Shown: positions 30,467 through 41,061, counted from the first letter of the stretch. The stretch: 64,000 nt of DNA from Candidatus Enterovibrio escicola (GCF_002464935.1 NZ_NBYY01000028.1:81161-145160); one strand, 5' to 3'. Numbers and translations: made by a program. The notes: a model not told the origin generated them from the sequence alone.

Positions 30467-30779
30467 AAGTGCTATACACCATATTTACTCCCTGTCGCCC
30501 TGTGCTTATCGACAAGGCTAAGTACCTCTAATAGAGGTAAATATGGCGTGTTGATCTTTCATGAGTGTTCTCTGAACTGCACGGTGAAGCCTTTTAATCA
30601 CTTCACCAAAAATAAATTTAGCCTGCAACACTATGCCTAAAACCATGTTAACTGATAATTGCTATGAACTCTGTTACTCCAACTAATGAAAATATTGGTC
30701 GTTTTTATGACAAGTTTGAACATAAAATGACTATTAAAAGTATTCAACATCAGATGTGAACTGGTATTCTATGGTGACA
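30467..30779. other. non-coding decayed stretch
   Basis: AT-rich, no recognisable gene, RNA or repeat. It lies between an IS982 scrap and an IS5-type scrap and is probably transposon or intergenic residue. Confidence 0.5.
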
Positions 30780-31190
30780 TTTACCATGTTTATTTGAAGG
30801 GTTAAGAAGTGTGAATTAACGATTTAAACTTTGGCCTAAAAAAGGCAGTTTAGAAAAAATTTTTGAAGAGTTATTTAAAATTTCTGAACTCAAATGGGTC
30901 TGTATTGAAGGCTCAATTGTTTGAGCGCATCCACACAGTACTGGGGTAGTGATTTCAAAGCATGATAAATAGGAAAAAACTGTAGCGGTAATTCGCTAAA
31001 GAGGCGTCTTGCTTAACTACTTCTAATTATCAAAAGGACAAAGGTACGATATTATTCATGCAAAAAGTTTTTTAAACTACCTTTTCGAAGTCAATAGTAT
31101 AGTTACTGATAAGGCTTATGACAGCAGGTAATTCAGAGAACATGTAAAGCCTACAGGTGGAAAAAATATCATTCCTAAGCGAAATTATCG
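30780..31190 (+). mobile_element. IS5-family (IS427-like) transposase remnant
   Basis: Scattered frames read FKLWPKKGSLEKIFEELFKI, then KWVCIEGSIV, then IVTDKAYDSR and KNIIPKRNYR. These correspond in order to the start, first catalytic Asp region and DKAYDS/IPxRxN region of IS427-type DDE transposases. Stops and frameshifts interrupt it and no ends are recognisable. Confidence 0.6.
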
Positions 31191-31196
31191 GCAAGT

Positions 31197-31395
31197 ATAT
31201 CGTATACATTGAAATCAGCTGTGCACTAAAATGCAACATGGAATAGGGATAACAGATTGAAAAGTAAATTGAATGTCCTTCTTTTACGACAACCACCTGC
31301 GTGAGTAATGATTTTCTTCAATCGAAGCACTCATTCGTAACAAAATGAGTGCTGGCTATTTCGGAATCTAAGCAAAACCATTGCTCATCTGCTTC
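31197..31395. repeat. dispersed repeat, copy 1 (pair with 44627-44830)
   Basis: About 200 bases similar to 44627-44830. Both begin TATCGTA and share AAAAGTAAATTGAATGTC and an AAACCATTGCT segment near the end. Copy 1 lies directly after the IS5-like remnant, so the pair probably comes from the same element. Confidence 0.5.
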
Positions 31396-31697
31396 CTATA
31401 TAAAAAGAGGGAATGTGGTTAAAAACAGCATTTATAGCAAGTTTAATAATTTACTCTTATATCCCTGCCTGACATACCGTGTATGTATATTTAAACTGTA
31501 AGGCTTAGAAATATGACTGCTTTCTAACTGTTTTAGTGTGTGGGAAAAACGATATCTAGTACCAATGGTAGTTATAATGATTTCCATGAAAAAACAGATA
31601 TTTTATACAAAACAATCTATATGAGTAGCGGATAGAAGAATAATCTGTTTCTTAACAGGACCATAAAAAAGTGAAACATATGGTACTAATACGGCGT
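31396..31697. other. non-coding decayed stretch
   Basis: About 300 bases with no gene or repeat that I recognise, ending at the IS903-like element. Confidence 0.5.
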
Positions 31698-32738
31698 GGT
31701 GTTGTTTCCTAAATATCTGCACTAATTGCAATTCCTACGATCAAATTATCATGGAGTTAAGCTGGAGGTTATGATGGGGAAGGGCAAACACAAGATCAGC
31801 ACCTGGAAACAATATAATCAAGTATTAGTAAACCGAAGTTCAGTTACTTTTTGGATAAACGTCGCTGCCATTAAGGCATGGCATTATCTAAATCATCACG
31901 GCCGTGGGTTTATATTTTCAGATACCAAGATTGAACCCGCACTAACGGCGAAAGATATTTTCAGGCTTCTAAATCGTGGATTAGAAGGTTTTTTCAGTAC
32001 GGTTCTTACGTTGATGGATATCCCGCTTAAATTCCCTACATACACCTGCATTAGTAAGCGTTCGAAGACCGTAGAACTTAAGTACCGTTTACCGCGTCAA
32101 GGAGCTGTTGCCCACGTCGTTATTGATACCACAGGTCGTAAAGGTATACGTCAAAGGTGAATGGAAAACGCGTAAACAAGGTAAGGATAAGCGGCGTATC
32201 TGGCGAAAACTTCATCTTGCCGTTGATGTGTTTACGCATGAGGTTATTGCTGCAGAAGTTAGTCTAGTTTATGTGGGTGACAATGAAGTTTTACCTACAT
32301 TGATTAATCCATCATGACGAAAGATACAGCAAGTCAGTGCTAATGGATACTATGACACAAAAGCATGTCACCACGTATTGAAAACCAAAGGACTAACGCT
32401 CAGTATTCCACCTCTAAGCGACGCGGGGTACTGGGAGGAAGGGTATTCTAGAAATGAAGCAGTAAAGGCGTTGAAAGAGGATAAACTGGCGTAGTGGAAA
32501 AGGAGAGTGGTTATCACCAACGCTCATTAGCAGAGACAGCAATGTTTCTCTATAAACAGTTGTTCAGATCTAAACTCGCTCTTCGTAATTAAAATGCTAG
32601 AATTGGTGAAGTGCTGGCAAATATGAAAGAGATTAACAAAGTTATAAGACTCTATATGACTGCTCGCCATCAAACAAATTAAGACTGTAAAAAAGATTGG
32701 GATCAGTGAGTTATAGGCTTGATTTAATCAACAATGCC
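31698..32738 (+). mobile_element. IS5-family, IS903-like element, inactive
   Basis: 1041 bases, near the IS903 length. The right end, read inward, is GGCATTGTTGATTAAATC, close to the IS903 end GGCTTTGTTGAATAAATC; the left end is GGTGTTGTTTCCTAAATA. Nine flanking bases on each side agree at 6 of 9 positions, a possible worn 9-bp target duplication. It lies between the chemotaxis operon and ccmA, which are neighbours in vibrios. Confidence 0.75.
31771..32695 (+). pseudogene. IS903-like transposase pseudogene
   Basis: Starts MMGKGKHKISTWKQYNQVLV. The DDE transposase is readable in pieces: VVIDTTG in frame 1, then GEWKTRKQGKDKRRIWRKL and HLAVD in another frame (frameshift near 32140), then stops at 32315-32317 and 32492-32494. 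Multiple lesions make it non-functional. It reads as the IS903 group by alignment from memory. Confidence 0.8.
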
Positions 32739-32936
32739 GTAGGGAGTTAGTTTTGTTGACCCCTGAAAAAGTTAACTAATGTGCGTCATTGATGAAACAT
32801 AAATTTAATAATTACTGCATGAAAACTTCGGGGTGGTTTCCTTATCGAGGAGAGAGATGTTTGTAATGATTTTTAGAATCCCTATGTTATCTCTCCGTTA
32901 GATTGTGCATATCTTTATGGGAAAACGATATTTGTC

Positions 32937-33551
32937 ATGTTGGAAATGTGTCAACTAAGCTGCATGCGTGGAATACAAGTATTATTTGAAGACCTGAGTT
33001 TTACCATATTCCCCGGTGATCTTGTACAAGTGCAAGGTTCTAATGGCACAGGTAAAACAACCTTGCTTCGAATTATTGCTGGGTTGAAATTAGCAGAGTC
33101 TGGAGATGTACTTTGGTACGGTAATTCGATTTATAGAGAAAAAGATGAATTTAGTAGAGAACTTCTATTTCTGGGACACATCACAGGTGTGAAACGTGAC
33201 TTGACTGCTTATGAGAATCTTGCATTTTATCAAAAAATGCATGGTGTGATTGATGAGGTATGCCTGTGTGAAGCACTTATTCGTGTCGGTTTGGTGGGCA
33301 GAGAAGATGTACCAGCAGCAAAATTGTCGGCAGGTCAAAATCGACGTATTGCACTTGCACGGTTATGGATTAGTACATCTAAATTATGGATTCTCGATGA
33401 ACCACTTACCTCCATCGATAAGGAGGGCGTTAAGGTATTGGAATACTTATTCCAACAACATGTTGACAATGGAGGTATGGTTATATTTACGACTCACCAA
33501 GATATATTCGAAGGTAACACTATGTTACGTCGCGTTAGGTTGGGGGTGTAA
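32937..33551 (+). CDS. ccmA: CcmA, ATPase of the CcmABCD heme handling complex
   Basis: 204 residues, ABC ATPase: Walker A GSNGTGKTT near 34-42, signature LSAGQNRRIALAR near 127, Walker B LWILDEP and the H-loop TTHQD. It releases holo-CcmE from CcmC during cytochrome c maturation. First gene of ccmABCDEFGHI. The 198 bases before it (32739-32936) must hold its promoter, but I see no clear -35/-10. Its stop overlaps the ccmB start by one base. Confidence 0.93.
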   Translation: MLEMCQLSCMRGIQVLFEDLSFTIFPGDLVQVQGSNGTGKTTLLRIIAGLKLAESGDVLWYGNSIYREKDEFSRELLFLGHITGVKRDLTAYENLAFYQKMHGVIDEVCLCEALIRVGLVGREDVPAAKLSAGQNRRIALARLWISTSKLWILDEPLTSIDKEGVKVLEYLFQQHVDNGGMVIFTTHQDIFEGNTMLRRVRLGV

Positions 33552-34219
33552 TGGTTAGTGCATTAGTTAAAATGATACGGCACGAATTGCTGATTGCATA
33601 CCGGCGTCAATCGGATATATTAAACCCGCTGTGGTTTTTTATTATCGTCATTACTTTGTTTCCACTGGGTGTCGGTTCAGGATCGAAGCTTTTAGCTGAC
33701 ATTGCTCCTAGCATTATTTGGGTGGCAGCGCTACTAGCAACTGTTGTATCATTGGAACGATTGTTCAGAGATGATTTTAGCGATGGCTCATTAGAGCAAA
33801 TGTTATTGATGCCGTCACCACTACCAGTCCTTGCTTTTGCAAAGATTCTTGCACACTGGTTATTGACAGGTTTACCTCTGTTAATCATAAGCCCACTGTT
33901 AGCCGTGTTACTTTCACTTGACTGGTTATCTTATAAGGCCGTAGTAATAACACTGTTACTTGGTACTCCAACTCTGAACTTTATGGGTGCCATTGGCGTT
34001 GCTCTGACAGTTAGGTTGAGAAACGGTGGTGTTCTTCTCAGTCTTCTAGTCTTACCTCTTTTTATTCCAGTATTGATATTCGCTACGTCGGCGATTGATA
34101 TGGCTTCCCATGGATTTTCAATCAATGGGCAGCTTGCCATTCTTACTGCCATGCTGGTGGGATCGGCAACATTGTCTCCCTTTGCAGTGTCTGCTGCACT
34201 GCGGGCCAGTGTTCAATAG
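33551..34219 (+). CDS. ccmB: CcmB, heme exporter membrane protein
   Basis: 222 residues, six predicted transmembrane helices, with the conserved FRDDFSDGSLEQMLL loop after helix 2. Membrane partner of CcmA. Intact. Confidence 0.93.
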   Translation: MVSALVKMIRHELLIAYRRQSDILNPLWFFIIVITLFPLGVGSGSKLLADIAPSIIWVAALLATVVSLERLFRDDFSDGSLEQMLLMPSPLPVLAFAKILAHWLLTGLPLLIISPLLAVLLSLDWLSYKAVVITLLLGTPTLNFMGAIGVALTVRLRNGGVLLSLLVLPLFIPVLIFATSAIDMASHGFSINGQLAILTAMLVGSATLSPFAVSAALRASVQ

Positions 34220-34249
34220 TTTTATATTTAACGAAGAGTGATATGTGTA

Positions 34250-34987
34250 ATGTTAAAATGGCTTCATCTTTACGCTAAATCCGAAGCAACGTACCAGTTA
34301 TGTAACATGCTATTGCCATGGTTATCCATGTTGTCGGTGTTATCTTTGATTACAGGAACAGTCTGGGGATTTGCATTTGTGCCTTCGGACTACCAGCAAG
34401 GAGACAGTTTTAGGATTATATATATTCATGTACCTGCCGCGTTCTGGTCTATGGGTGCATATCTGTCGATGGTAATTGCCGCTTTCATTGGTTTGGTATG
34501 GCAAATAAAAACATTAAACCGAGTGGCAGCAGCAATAGCGCCTGTGGGTGCCGTTTTTACCTTTATAGCATTAGTGACGGGTGCAGTGTGGGGTAAACCG
34601 ATGTGGGGTGCTTGGTGGGTATGGGACGCAAGATTGACCTCTGAACTTATCCTTTTGTTTCTGTATCTGGGTGTTATTGCACTTTACAATTCATTTGAGG
34701 ATGAGCGTACTTCGGTTCGTATTGCTGGAATATTGGCGATGGTAGGCGTTGTTAACTTACCGATCATTCACTTTTCGGTTGAGTGGTGGAATACCCTACA
34801 TCAAGGTGCGTCTATCACCAAGTTTGCAAAACCGTCTATTGCACCAGATATGTTGTGGCCGCTACTGCTGAATATATTAGGTTTTGCACTTTTTCTTGGT
34901 GCGTTAACCTTAATGGGATTAAGGAATAACATTCTGCAACGTGAAGCCCACCGTCCTTGGGTGCGACAATTGGTAGAAATAGGATAA
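34250..34987 (+). CDS. ccmC: CcmC, heme transfer membrane protein
   Basis: 245 residues from the ATG at 34250, which gives the family start MLKWLHLYAK; an in-frame GTG at 34238 would add four residues. Six transmembrane helices and the tryptophan-rich WWD motif (MWGAWWVWDARLTSELI) with flanking His residues. CcmC loads heme on CcmE. Confidence 0.94.
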   Translation: MLKWLHLYAKSEATYQLCNMLLPWLSMLSVLSLITGTVWGFAFVPSDYQQGDSFRIIYIHVPAAFWSMGAYLSMVIAAFIGLVWQIKTLNRVAAAIAPVGAVFTFIALVTGAVWGKPMWGAWWVWDARLTSELILLFLYLGVIALYNSFEDERTSVRIAGILAMVGVVNLPIIHFSVEWWNTLHQGASITKFAKPSIAPDMLWPLLLNILGFALFLGALTLMGLRNNILQREAHRPWVRQLVEIG

Positions 34988-34989
34988 CT

Positions 34990-35196
34990 ATGTATTTTGT
35001 TTCCTTCTCTGCATTCTTAGAAATGGGGGGGTATGCTGCTTATGTATGGGGTGCTTTTACCATAACCTTCGGTGCGCTCTTCTGGCTCGTGATCTCAGCA
35101 CAACTTACTCGTCGTAAACTTTTCCTTGAAATAAAAAATCAATTTGCCAGAGAACAACGTATTAATAAAACCAAAAGGATGGAGAATACGTTATGA
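34990..35196 (+). CDS. ccmD: CcmD, small heme-complex membrane protein
   Basis: 68 residues from the ATG at 34990 ([20 protein letters not shown]), the usual CcmD start and size. One transmembrane helix, then a basic cytoplasmic tail. Four-base overlap with ccmE. Confidence 0.9.
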   Translation: MYFVSFSAFLEMGGYAAYVWGAFTITFGALFWLVISAQLTRRKLFLEIKNQFAREQRINKTKRMENTL

Positions 35197-35642
35197 AGCC
35201 AAGACGTAAAAAACGGTTAGGGTTAGCTGTAGCTTTGGTCGTCGTAACAAGCACAGTAGTTGGACTGGTGATTTATTCGTTGAATCAGAACATGAATCTA
35301 TTTTACACACCAACACAATTGATAAACGGTAAACTTGACGGAACTAAGCCTCAAGTCGGTCAAATATTGCGTATTGGTGGTATGGTCGTTGCAAATTCGG
35401 TTAAGCGAGATCCTGAGACGTTGAGAATCAGTTTTAAGGTAGTGGATATCGGTCCGGAAGTCACTGTGTTGTTTGAAGGTATACTGCCCGATCTTTTCCG
35501 TGAAGGGCAGGGTATTGTTGTGCAAGGTGAGTTGGTGGGGAGTACTACTGTTAAAGCGCAAGAAGTGTTGTCAAAGCATGACGAAGAGTACATGTCGTCT
35601 GAAATTGCAGCAGCAATGAAACTAGACTCATCTGGCTCTTGA
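35193..35642 (+). CDS. ccmE: CcmE, periplasmic heme chaperone
   Basis: 149 residues: an N-terminal membrane anchor (about 9-29) and a periplasmic beta-barrel. The heme-binding histidine is H129 in LSKHDEEYM; the nearby Tyr is also kept. Full length and apparently functional. Confidence 0.94.
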   Translation: MKPRRKKRLGLAVALVVVTSTVVGLVIYSLNQNMNLFYTPTQLINGKLDGTKPQVGQILRIGGMVVANSVKRDPETLRISFKVVDIGPEVTVLFEGILPDLFREGQGIVVQGELVGSTTVKAQEVLSKHDEEYMSSEIAAAMKLDSSGS

Positions 35643-35672
35643 GTACACCTCGAAATAAGAAGGTAGATACTA

Positions 35673-37631
35673 ATGATTCCTGAATTGGGGCATTTTTCTC
35701 TCATTATTTCCCTTGGTCTATCTGTGTTACTGAGCATATATCCTATTTGGGGTGCACAGATCGGAAATCAAGCCATGATGCGTTCCGCGTGTCCACTGGC
35801 TATCGGTATGTTTCTAATGATAGGGATGTCATTCTTTTCATTGAGTTGGGCATTTTATATCAACGATTTTACTGTGAGTTATGTTGCAAGTAACTCCAAT
35901 AGCGAATTACCGTGGTATTACCGTCTTACTGCCGTTTGGGGTGCACACGAAGGTTCGCTTGTGCTGTGGATGTTGATTCAAGGGGGTTGGACCGTTGCAG
36001 TTGGGCTGTTTAGTCGTGGAATGCCGCACGAGTCTGTGGCTCGCGTGCTTTCCGTTATGGGTATGGTAGGAGTTGGTTTCCTGATAATTATCATTGTTAC
36101 TTCAAACCCATTCGAACGTACGCTTCCATATTTTTCAGTGGATGGTCGTGACCTCAACCCGCTATTACAAGATCCTGGATTGATTATTCATCCACCAATG
36201 CTTTATATGGGTTATGTCGGTTTCTCTGTCGCCTTTGCTTTTGCTATCGCATCTCTGATGACGAATCGTTTTGATATGGCGTGGGCTCGCTGGTTTCGTA
36301 TATGGACGACAGCTGCGTGGGTTTTTCTAACACTGGGTATCGCGTTGGGTTCTTGGTGGGCGTATTACGAGCTGGGGTGGGGAGGCTGGTGGTTTTGGGA
36401 TCCGGTTGAAAATGCCGCCCTTATGCCGTGGCTTATCGGGACAGCGCTGATTCATTCCTTAGCTGTATCAGAAAAACGAGGTATCTTTAAAGCGTGGACT
36501 GTTTTGTTGGCGATCTTAGCATTCTCGTTGAGTCTGTTTGGTACATTCCTTGTCCGCTCTGGTCTGTTGGTTTCTGTGCATACATTTGCATCAGATCCTA
36601 CCCGTGCGCTATTTATTCTGGCCTTTTTGGCGGCGGTAATTGGTGGTTCGCTATTACTTTATGCACTGCGTGTCTCAGCAATTCGTACTCGTGGTAATTT
36701 CCAACTTATTTCTCGTGAAAATGCACTATTGGCTAATAACATTCTACTGATTGCCGCGTTATTTGTCGTTTTACTTGGTACTTTGTTGCCGTTAGTACAC
36801 AAGCAAATTGGTCTAGGATCAGTATCAATCGGTGAACCGTTCTTCAATTTACTGTTCACTTGGTTAGCTGTGCCGTTTGTTTTCCTACTGGGTATTGGTC
36901 CATTAGTTCGTTGGAAACGTGGTAACTTCACCAACGTGAAGAAAGCATTGATTGTTAGTGGTTCGGTATCTGTGGTTGTTGGGATTGGTGTGGTTTGGAT
37001 ATTTGCTGATTTCTTTATGCCGCTTGCGGCGTTGGGTGCTGTGATGTGTTTCTGGATCATCATTACACAATCTGTTGAAGTATATCAGAGTGCAACCGAT
37101 CATCATCATTTGATGACAGGTTTACAGAGGTTGGGTTGTAGCCATTGGGCAATGGTGTGTGGTCACATTGGCTTAGGTGTCTTAATTTTGGGCATTGCGA
37201 TGGTACAACACTATGACATTGAATTGGATGTAAAGATGACAGTGGGCGATACTGTTGAAGTCAAAGGCTACCATTTTTATTTTGTAGGATTGCGTGATAA
37301 AGAGGGGCCTAACTACAATGGATATATTGCTGACTTTGATATCTATCGTAGAAATAAACTAATCAATCAGCTTCATGCTGAAAAGCGCTTCTATAACGTG
37401 CAACGTTCTATGATGACAGAGGCGGCAATCGACCGTGGCATTACTCGCGATTTATACTTGGCGATGGGTGAGCGATTAGATGACGATTCATGGGCTTTTC
37501 GTATTTACTATAAGCCATTTATACGCTGGATCTGGTTCGGTGCAATCATCATGTCTATCGGTGGTTTATTGTCTATGTCTGATAAGCGATATCGTTTTCG
37601 TCAGAAAACGAAACGTAAATTAGCGATTTAA
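35673..37631 (+). CDS. ccmF: CcmF, heme lyase
   Basis: 652 residues, about 15 transmembrane helices. WWD motif (GWGGWWFWDPVENAALMPW) at about 233-251 and conserved periplasmic His residues (GAHEGS, IHPPML). CcmF with CcmH attaches heme to apocytochrome c. Confidence 0.95.
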   Translation: MIPELGHFSLIISLGLSVLLSIYPIWGAQIGNQAMMRSACPLAIGMFLMIGMSFFSLSWAFYINDFTVSYVASNSNSELPWYYRLTAVWGAHEGSLVLWMLIQGGWTVAVGLFSRGMPHESVARVLSVMGMVGVGFLIIIIVTSNPFERTLPYFSVDGRDLNPLLQDPGLIIHPPMLYMGYVGFSVAFAFAIASLMTNRFDMAWARWFRIWTTAAWVFLTLGIALGSWWAYYELGWGGWWFWDPVENAALMPWLIGTALIHSLAVSEKRGIFKAWTVLLAILAFSLSLFGTFLVRSGLLVSVHTFASDPTRALFILAFLAAVIGGSLLLYALRVSAIRTRGNFQLISRENALLANNILLIAALFVVLLGTLLPLVHKQIGLGSVSIGEPFFNLLFTWLAVPFVFLLGIGPLVRWKRGNFTNVKKALIVSGSVSVVVGIGVVWIFADFFMPLAALGAVMCFWIIITQSVEVYQSATDHHHLMTGLQRLGCSHWAMVCGHIGLGVLILGIAMVQHYDIELDVKMTVGDTVEVKGYHFYFVGLRDKEGPNYNGYIADFDIYRRNKLINQLHAEKRFYNVQRSMMTEAAIDRGITRDLYLAMGERLDDDSWAFRIYYKPFIRWIWFGAIIMSIGGLLSMSDKRYRFRQKTKRKLAI

Positions 37632-37657
37632 GATAATCCAATGAAGGGAATTTGAGG

Positions 37658-38212
37658 GTGAAGCGTCCATTATTGTTTATTCCATTCGTTCTTTTCATGG
37701 CGATGGTTACTGTATTCTTTATTCAGTTAACACGAAATGTAAATGGTGATGATCCGAGTAAACTTGAATCGGTGCTGGTAGGTAAGACAGTGCCTAACTT
37801 TCGCCTTGAAGATTTGGAGCACGCGGAAAAACTCCACGATCAGAGTATTTTTCGTGGTCAACCATTGCTATTGAATGTTTGGGCAACTTGGTGTCAAACG
37901 TGTTATGCAGAGCATTTATTTCTGAATGATCTGATGGCTGATGATGTGAAAATTATTGGTCTTAACTATAAAGATGACCGCGTGAAAGCGATTGGTTGGT
38001 TGAACCAATTAGGGAACCCTTATCGGGTGAGTTTATTTGATGGAAATGGCATGTTGGGTCTTGATCTCGGGGTTTATGGTGTGCCGGAAACCTTCCTTAT
38101 TAATGCGAAGGGTGTCATTCGTTATCGCCATGCTGGTGATGTGAACTCAAGAAATTGGGAAGATACGTTGGAGCCTATATATAAACAAATGTTGGAGGAG
38201 GATCTGGGATGA
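37658..38212 (+). CDS. ccmG: CcmG (DsbE), thioredoxin-like reductant
   Basis: 184 residues from the GTG at 37658; a TTG at 37652 is the alternative start. N-terminal anchor, then a thioredoxin fold with active site WCQTC (near 75). Most CcmG proteins have WCPTC, so the Pro is replaced by Gln, while both cysteines and the downstream cis-proline region (GVPETFLI) remain. Keeps apocytochrome cysteines reduced. Confidence 0.9.
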   Translation: MKRPLLFIPFVLFMAMVTVFFIQLTRNVNGDDPSKLESVLVGKTVPNFRLEDLEHAEKLHDQSIFRGQPLLLNVWATWCQTCYAEHLFLNDLMADDVKIIGLNYKDDRVKAIGWLNQLGNPYRVSLFDGNGMLGLDLGVYGVPETFLINAKGVIRYRHAGDVNSRNWEDTLEPIYKQMLEEDLG

Positions 38213-38703
38213 TGAAGTGTCTGTTTTTTACAGGGCTCCTTGCCGCTGGGGTTATTTTCTCATCGCATGCTATCATGGAAGTATACAAGTTTGATACGCC
38301 TGAAAAAGAAGCTATATTTCGCAAATTAAGTAATGAGCTTCGCTGCCCGAAATGTCAAAACAATAATATTGCAGATTCTAATTCCAGTTTGGCACGAGAT
38401 CTTCGTATGAAAGTGTATGAAATGCTCATAGAAGGGAAAAATGAATCAGAAATTACTGATTACATGATTGCTCGTTATGGCAATTTTATTATATATAATC
38501 CACCTGTAATAGCATCAACATTGATCTTGTGGGCAGGTCCTGCATTGTTTGTCTTTGGTGGTTTTACAGTTTTGGTGATGCGGAGCCAAAGAAGTAATGC
38601 GAGTAAAAATCTTGTACGTCTTGATAATGAAGAAAAATCAAGACTGGTTATATTGTTAAATGAGACAGTGGTGACAAAAGAGAATGAGGATAATATAGGA
38701 TGA
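38209..38703 (+). CDS. ccmH: CcmH, cytochrome c maturation thiol reductase
   Basis: 164 residues: signal peptide, the LRCPKCQNNNIADSNS motif with its two cysteines at about 46 and 49, and a C-terminal transmembrane helix (about 104-122). It is the short CcmH form, separate from ccmI. Overlaps ccmG and ccmI by 4 bases each. Confidence 0.93.
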   Translation: MMKCLFFTGLLAAGVIFSSHAIMEVYKFDTPEKEAIFRKLSNELRCPKCQNNNIADSNSSLARDLRMKVYEMLIEGKNESEITDYMIARYGNFIIYNPPVIASTLILWAGPALFVFGGFTVLVMRSQRSNASKNLVRLDNEEKSRLVILLNETVVTKENEDNIG

Positions 38704-39812
38704 CCGAAGTGTTGTTCTGGATGATCACTGCGTTGATGGTGCTTTCTTCGATTACGCTCTTAATTTTTCCGATATTTCTTGAAAAAGATAAAAATGAGTC
38801 TGCTCGACGTGATGAACTGAATAAGGCGTTCTTTCGTGATCGGATGGAGGAGTTGCAAGAAGAAACCCAGAAAGGTCGGGTAGAAAACCAGAGTGAACTT
38901 GTAACCGAACTTCAGCAGTCACTGCTTGACGACATTCCTTCTCAAAAGCATACGGAAAGTAAAGTTAGGTTTTTACCAATAATGCTGTTACCTGGTGTTA
39001 TTTTTCTCGTGTTATTGAGCTATTTTTTATATGCTATTTTCGGTAACATACATAACGTGGTGCTATGGTACCATACAGCAGATAAATTACCTGAACTGTC
39101 ACAGAGATTAATGTTAGAAACCGACATTCAAATGAACAAACATGAAATGGATGCGTTGATATTGGCGCTACGTACTAAGCTACAACAAACGCCCAATGAT
39201 GCCATTGGATGGTTGCTTTTAGGGCGTATTGGGATGAAAAATCGCGATATTAAAACTGCAGAGGGGGCGATGATAAAAGCGTATAAACTGGCTCCTGATA
39301 ACGTCGATATTAAGTTTAGTTACGCGCAATTATTGATCTTTATGGGTGGTGAAAACAATGCTGCAATAGCACGTAAACTGCTTCTTGATGTGACTAATAA
39401 AGATCATGCGAACATGTGAGCGTTGTCATTCTTGGCATCTGAAGAATTAGAATGAACTTCCAGAAAACTACCAACGAATTCCGATGTTGTAACGAAGCAT
39501 TGAAAATGCCGAAGCACAAATAAAAGTTGGTAGTGGAAAGTCTGTATCTGTAACCATTTCACTTGATCCATGATGAGCATTTGCCAAAAGACGGTGTATT
39601 AACTTTATCTGTTCATTCTGAGGTTGGTGTACAAATTCCAGTTTTGGTGAAGTGACTACAACTGAATCAGCTCCTGCTGACAGTGGAACTTACAGACATT
39701 GATAGTATCATCCCTTACCGTTTATTGTTTCTTATTGTCGAAGGTGATTGTAAAAGCGCATATTGATCTTAGTGGTAATCTGATGACCAAAGAGGGTGAT
39801 TGGTTTTGGTAA
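38700..39812 (+). pseudogene. ccmI: ccmI, broken (N-terminal 239 residues open, C-terminal half decayed)
   Basis: Two transmembrane helices and the start of the TPR region form an open frame to 39419. Beyond that stop the rest of CcmI is still legible in shifted frames: VSVTISLDP, HLPKDGVLTLSVHSEVG, IPVLVK, TVELTDIDSIIPYR, and GNLMTKEGDWFW just before 39812. CcmI presents apocytochrome c through TPRs to the CcmFH lyase. The loss removes the C-terminal periplasmic domain; the N-terminal membrane part could still act, since it is the part that contacts CcmFH in other bacteria. Confidence 0.85.
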
Positions 39813-39912
39813 ATAATCCAGTTTGCTTTAGGTTTCCAGTCGAAAATTGTGATTTAATAATCGTACTAACTGTTTTATACCCGCCTTTTATTGGGAGGAA
39901 CTGATAATAGCA

Positions 39913-40683
39913 ATGAGGAAGCATATTTTATTGGGAATGGGGATATTTGTTGGTCTGAGTGGGTGTGTTCACTCACCCAACGCATTGACAAACATGGAAA
40001 TAACTTCACATCCTGATGATCTTTTTGAGGGATTTAATCGTGTTATGTGGGTTGTGAACTACGATTATCTAGACCCGTATATTTCACGTCCTATATCTTT
40101 GGCCTACGTAGATTACATTCCTAGTTTTACACGTACGGGTATTTCAAACTTCATCAGTAATCTCGAAGAGCCTGTTAGTATTGTCAATAGTCTTATCATG
40201 CTTCAAGGAAAGGATGCAGTGACTCACTTTAACCGCTTCTGGATAAATACAGTATTTGGCATTGCAGGGTTGATCGATATCGCTTCCGCTGCCAACATTC
40301 AGAAACTTAGTGACAGGAAGTTTGGTGATACTATGGGTTATTACAATATTGGACAAGGGTCTTATTTGGTTATGCCTCTTTATGGTTCTCTTACTATTAG
40401 AGAAGGAGTGGGTTATATGGTTGATAAGCTGTATCCACCTTTATCTTTACTGACCTTACCACCCTTGATCCTAAAATGGATACTTAAAGGTATAGAGACA
40501 CGTGTTGCATTGGTTAAGCAAGAAGAGATTTTAGAGAATTCACTTGATCCCTATGCCGTTAGCCGTGATGCTTATTTGCAATATAGAACATTTCAAGCAC
40601 GTGGTGGAAATGTTATCATTAATGAATTTACCGAAAACGAAAAATATTTTGAGGATTGGATGGACGAAATTGATGGTTATTGA
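39913..40683 (+). CDS. mlaA: MlaA (VacJ), outer-membrane phospholipid transport lipoprotein
   Basis: 256 residues. Signal peptide with lipobox LSGC, lipidated Cys at 18. The MlaA domain is clear (DDLFEGFNRVMWVVNYDYLD near 36, FINTVFGIAGLIDIA-like, then GQGSYLVMPLYGSLTIREGVG). Part of the system that returns phospholipids from the outer membrane. It lies after the ccm operon, as I recall for Vibrio. Intact. Confidence 0.93.
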   Translation: MRKHILLGMGIFVGLSGCVHSPNALTNMEITSHPDDLFEGFNRVMWVVNYDYLDPYISRPISLAYVDYIPSFTRTGISNFISNLEEPVSIVNSLIMLQGKDAVTHFNRFWINTVFGIAGLIDIASAANIQKLSDRKFGDTMGYYNIGQGSYLVMPLYGSLTIREGVGYMVDKLYPPLSLLTLPPLILKWILKGIETRVALVKQEEILENSLDPYAVSRDAYLQYRTFQARGGNVIINEFTENEKYFEDWMDEIDGY

Positions 40684-41061
40684 ATTTGTTTCTCCTTCAT
40701 ATATCAAGATACCTTAAAGGTGCCAGATTTTAGTTTGTGTATTTAATAGATTGCTGTTCGTATAAAATACTCTTTTACATGGAGACCATTATAATTACTA
40801 CTGACGTTAAATATTGTTTTTTCCAGTACACAAAAATGGTTAAAACCATGATATCTACCGTGGTGGACACTTATTGCTGAATCTTCCAGCAAGGATATCA
40901 GCCACGGCTTAGGTTTATTAGGCAAGGATAAAAGAGCAAATTAGTGAATTTACTGTGAATAATATGGGTGTCTACGACTATTCTAGGGTGTTGGACCTCA
41001 TCACTGATGAGGTTGTCTAGGTTTTCAAAAACTTACAGCCTGCTGTGTAACCACATTCTCT
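40684..41061. other. gene-free stretch after mlaA
   Basis: Nearly 380 bases, AT-rich, with no gene, RNA or terminator that I can support. A DNA segment of IS982 type begins at its right end. Confidence 0.5.
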
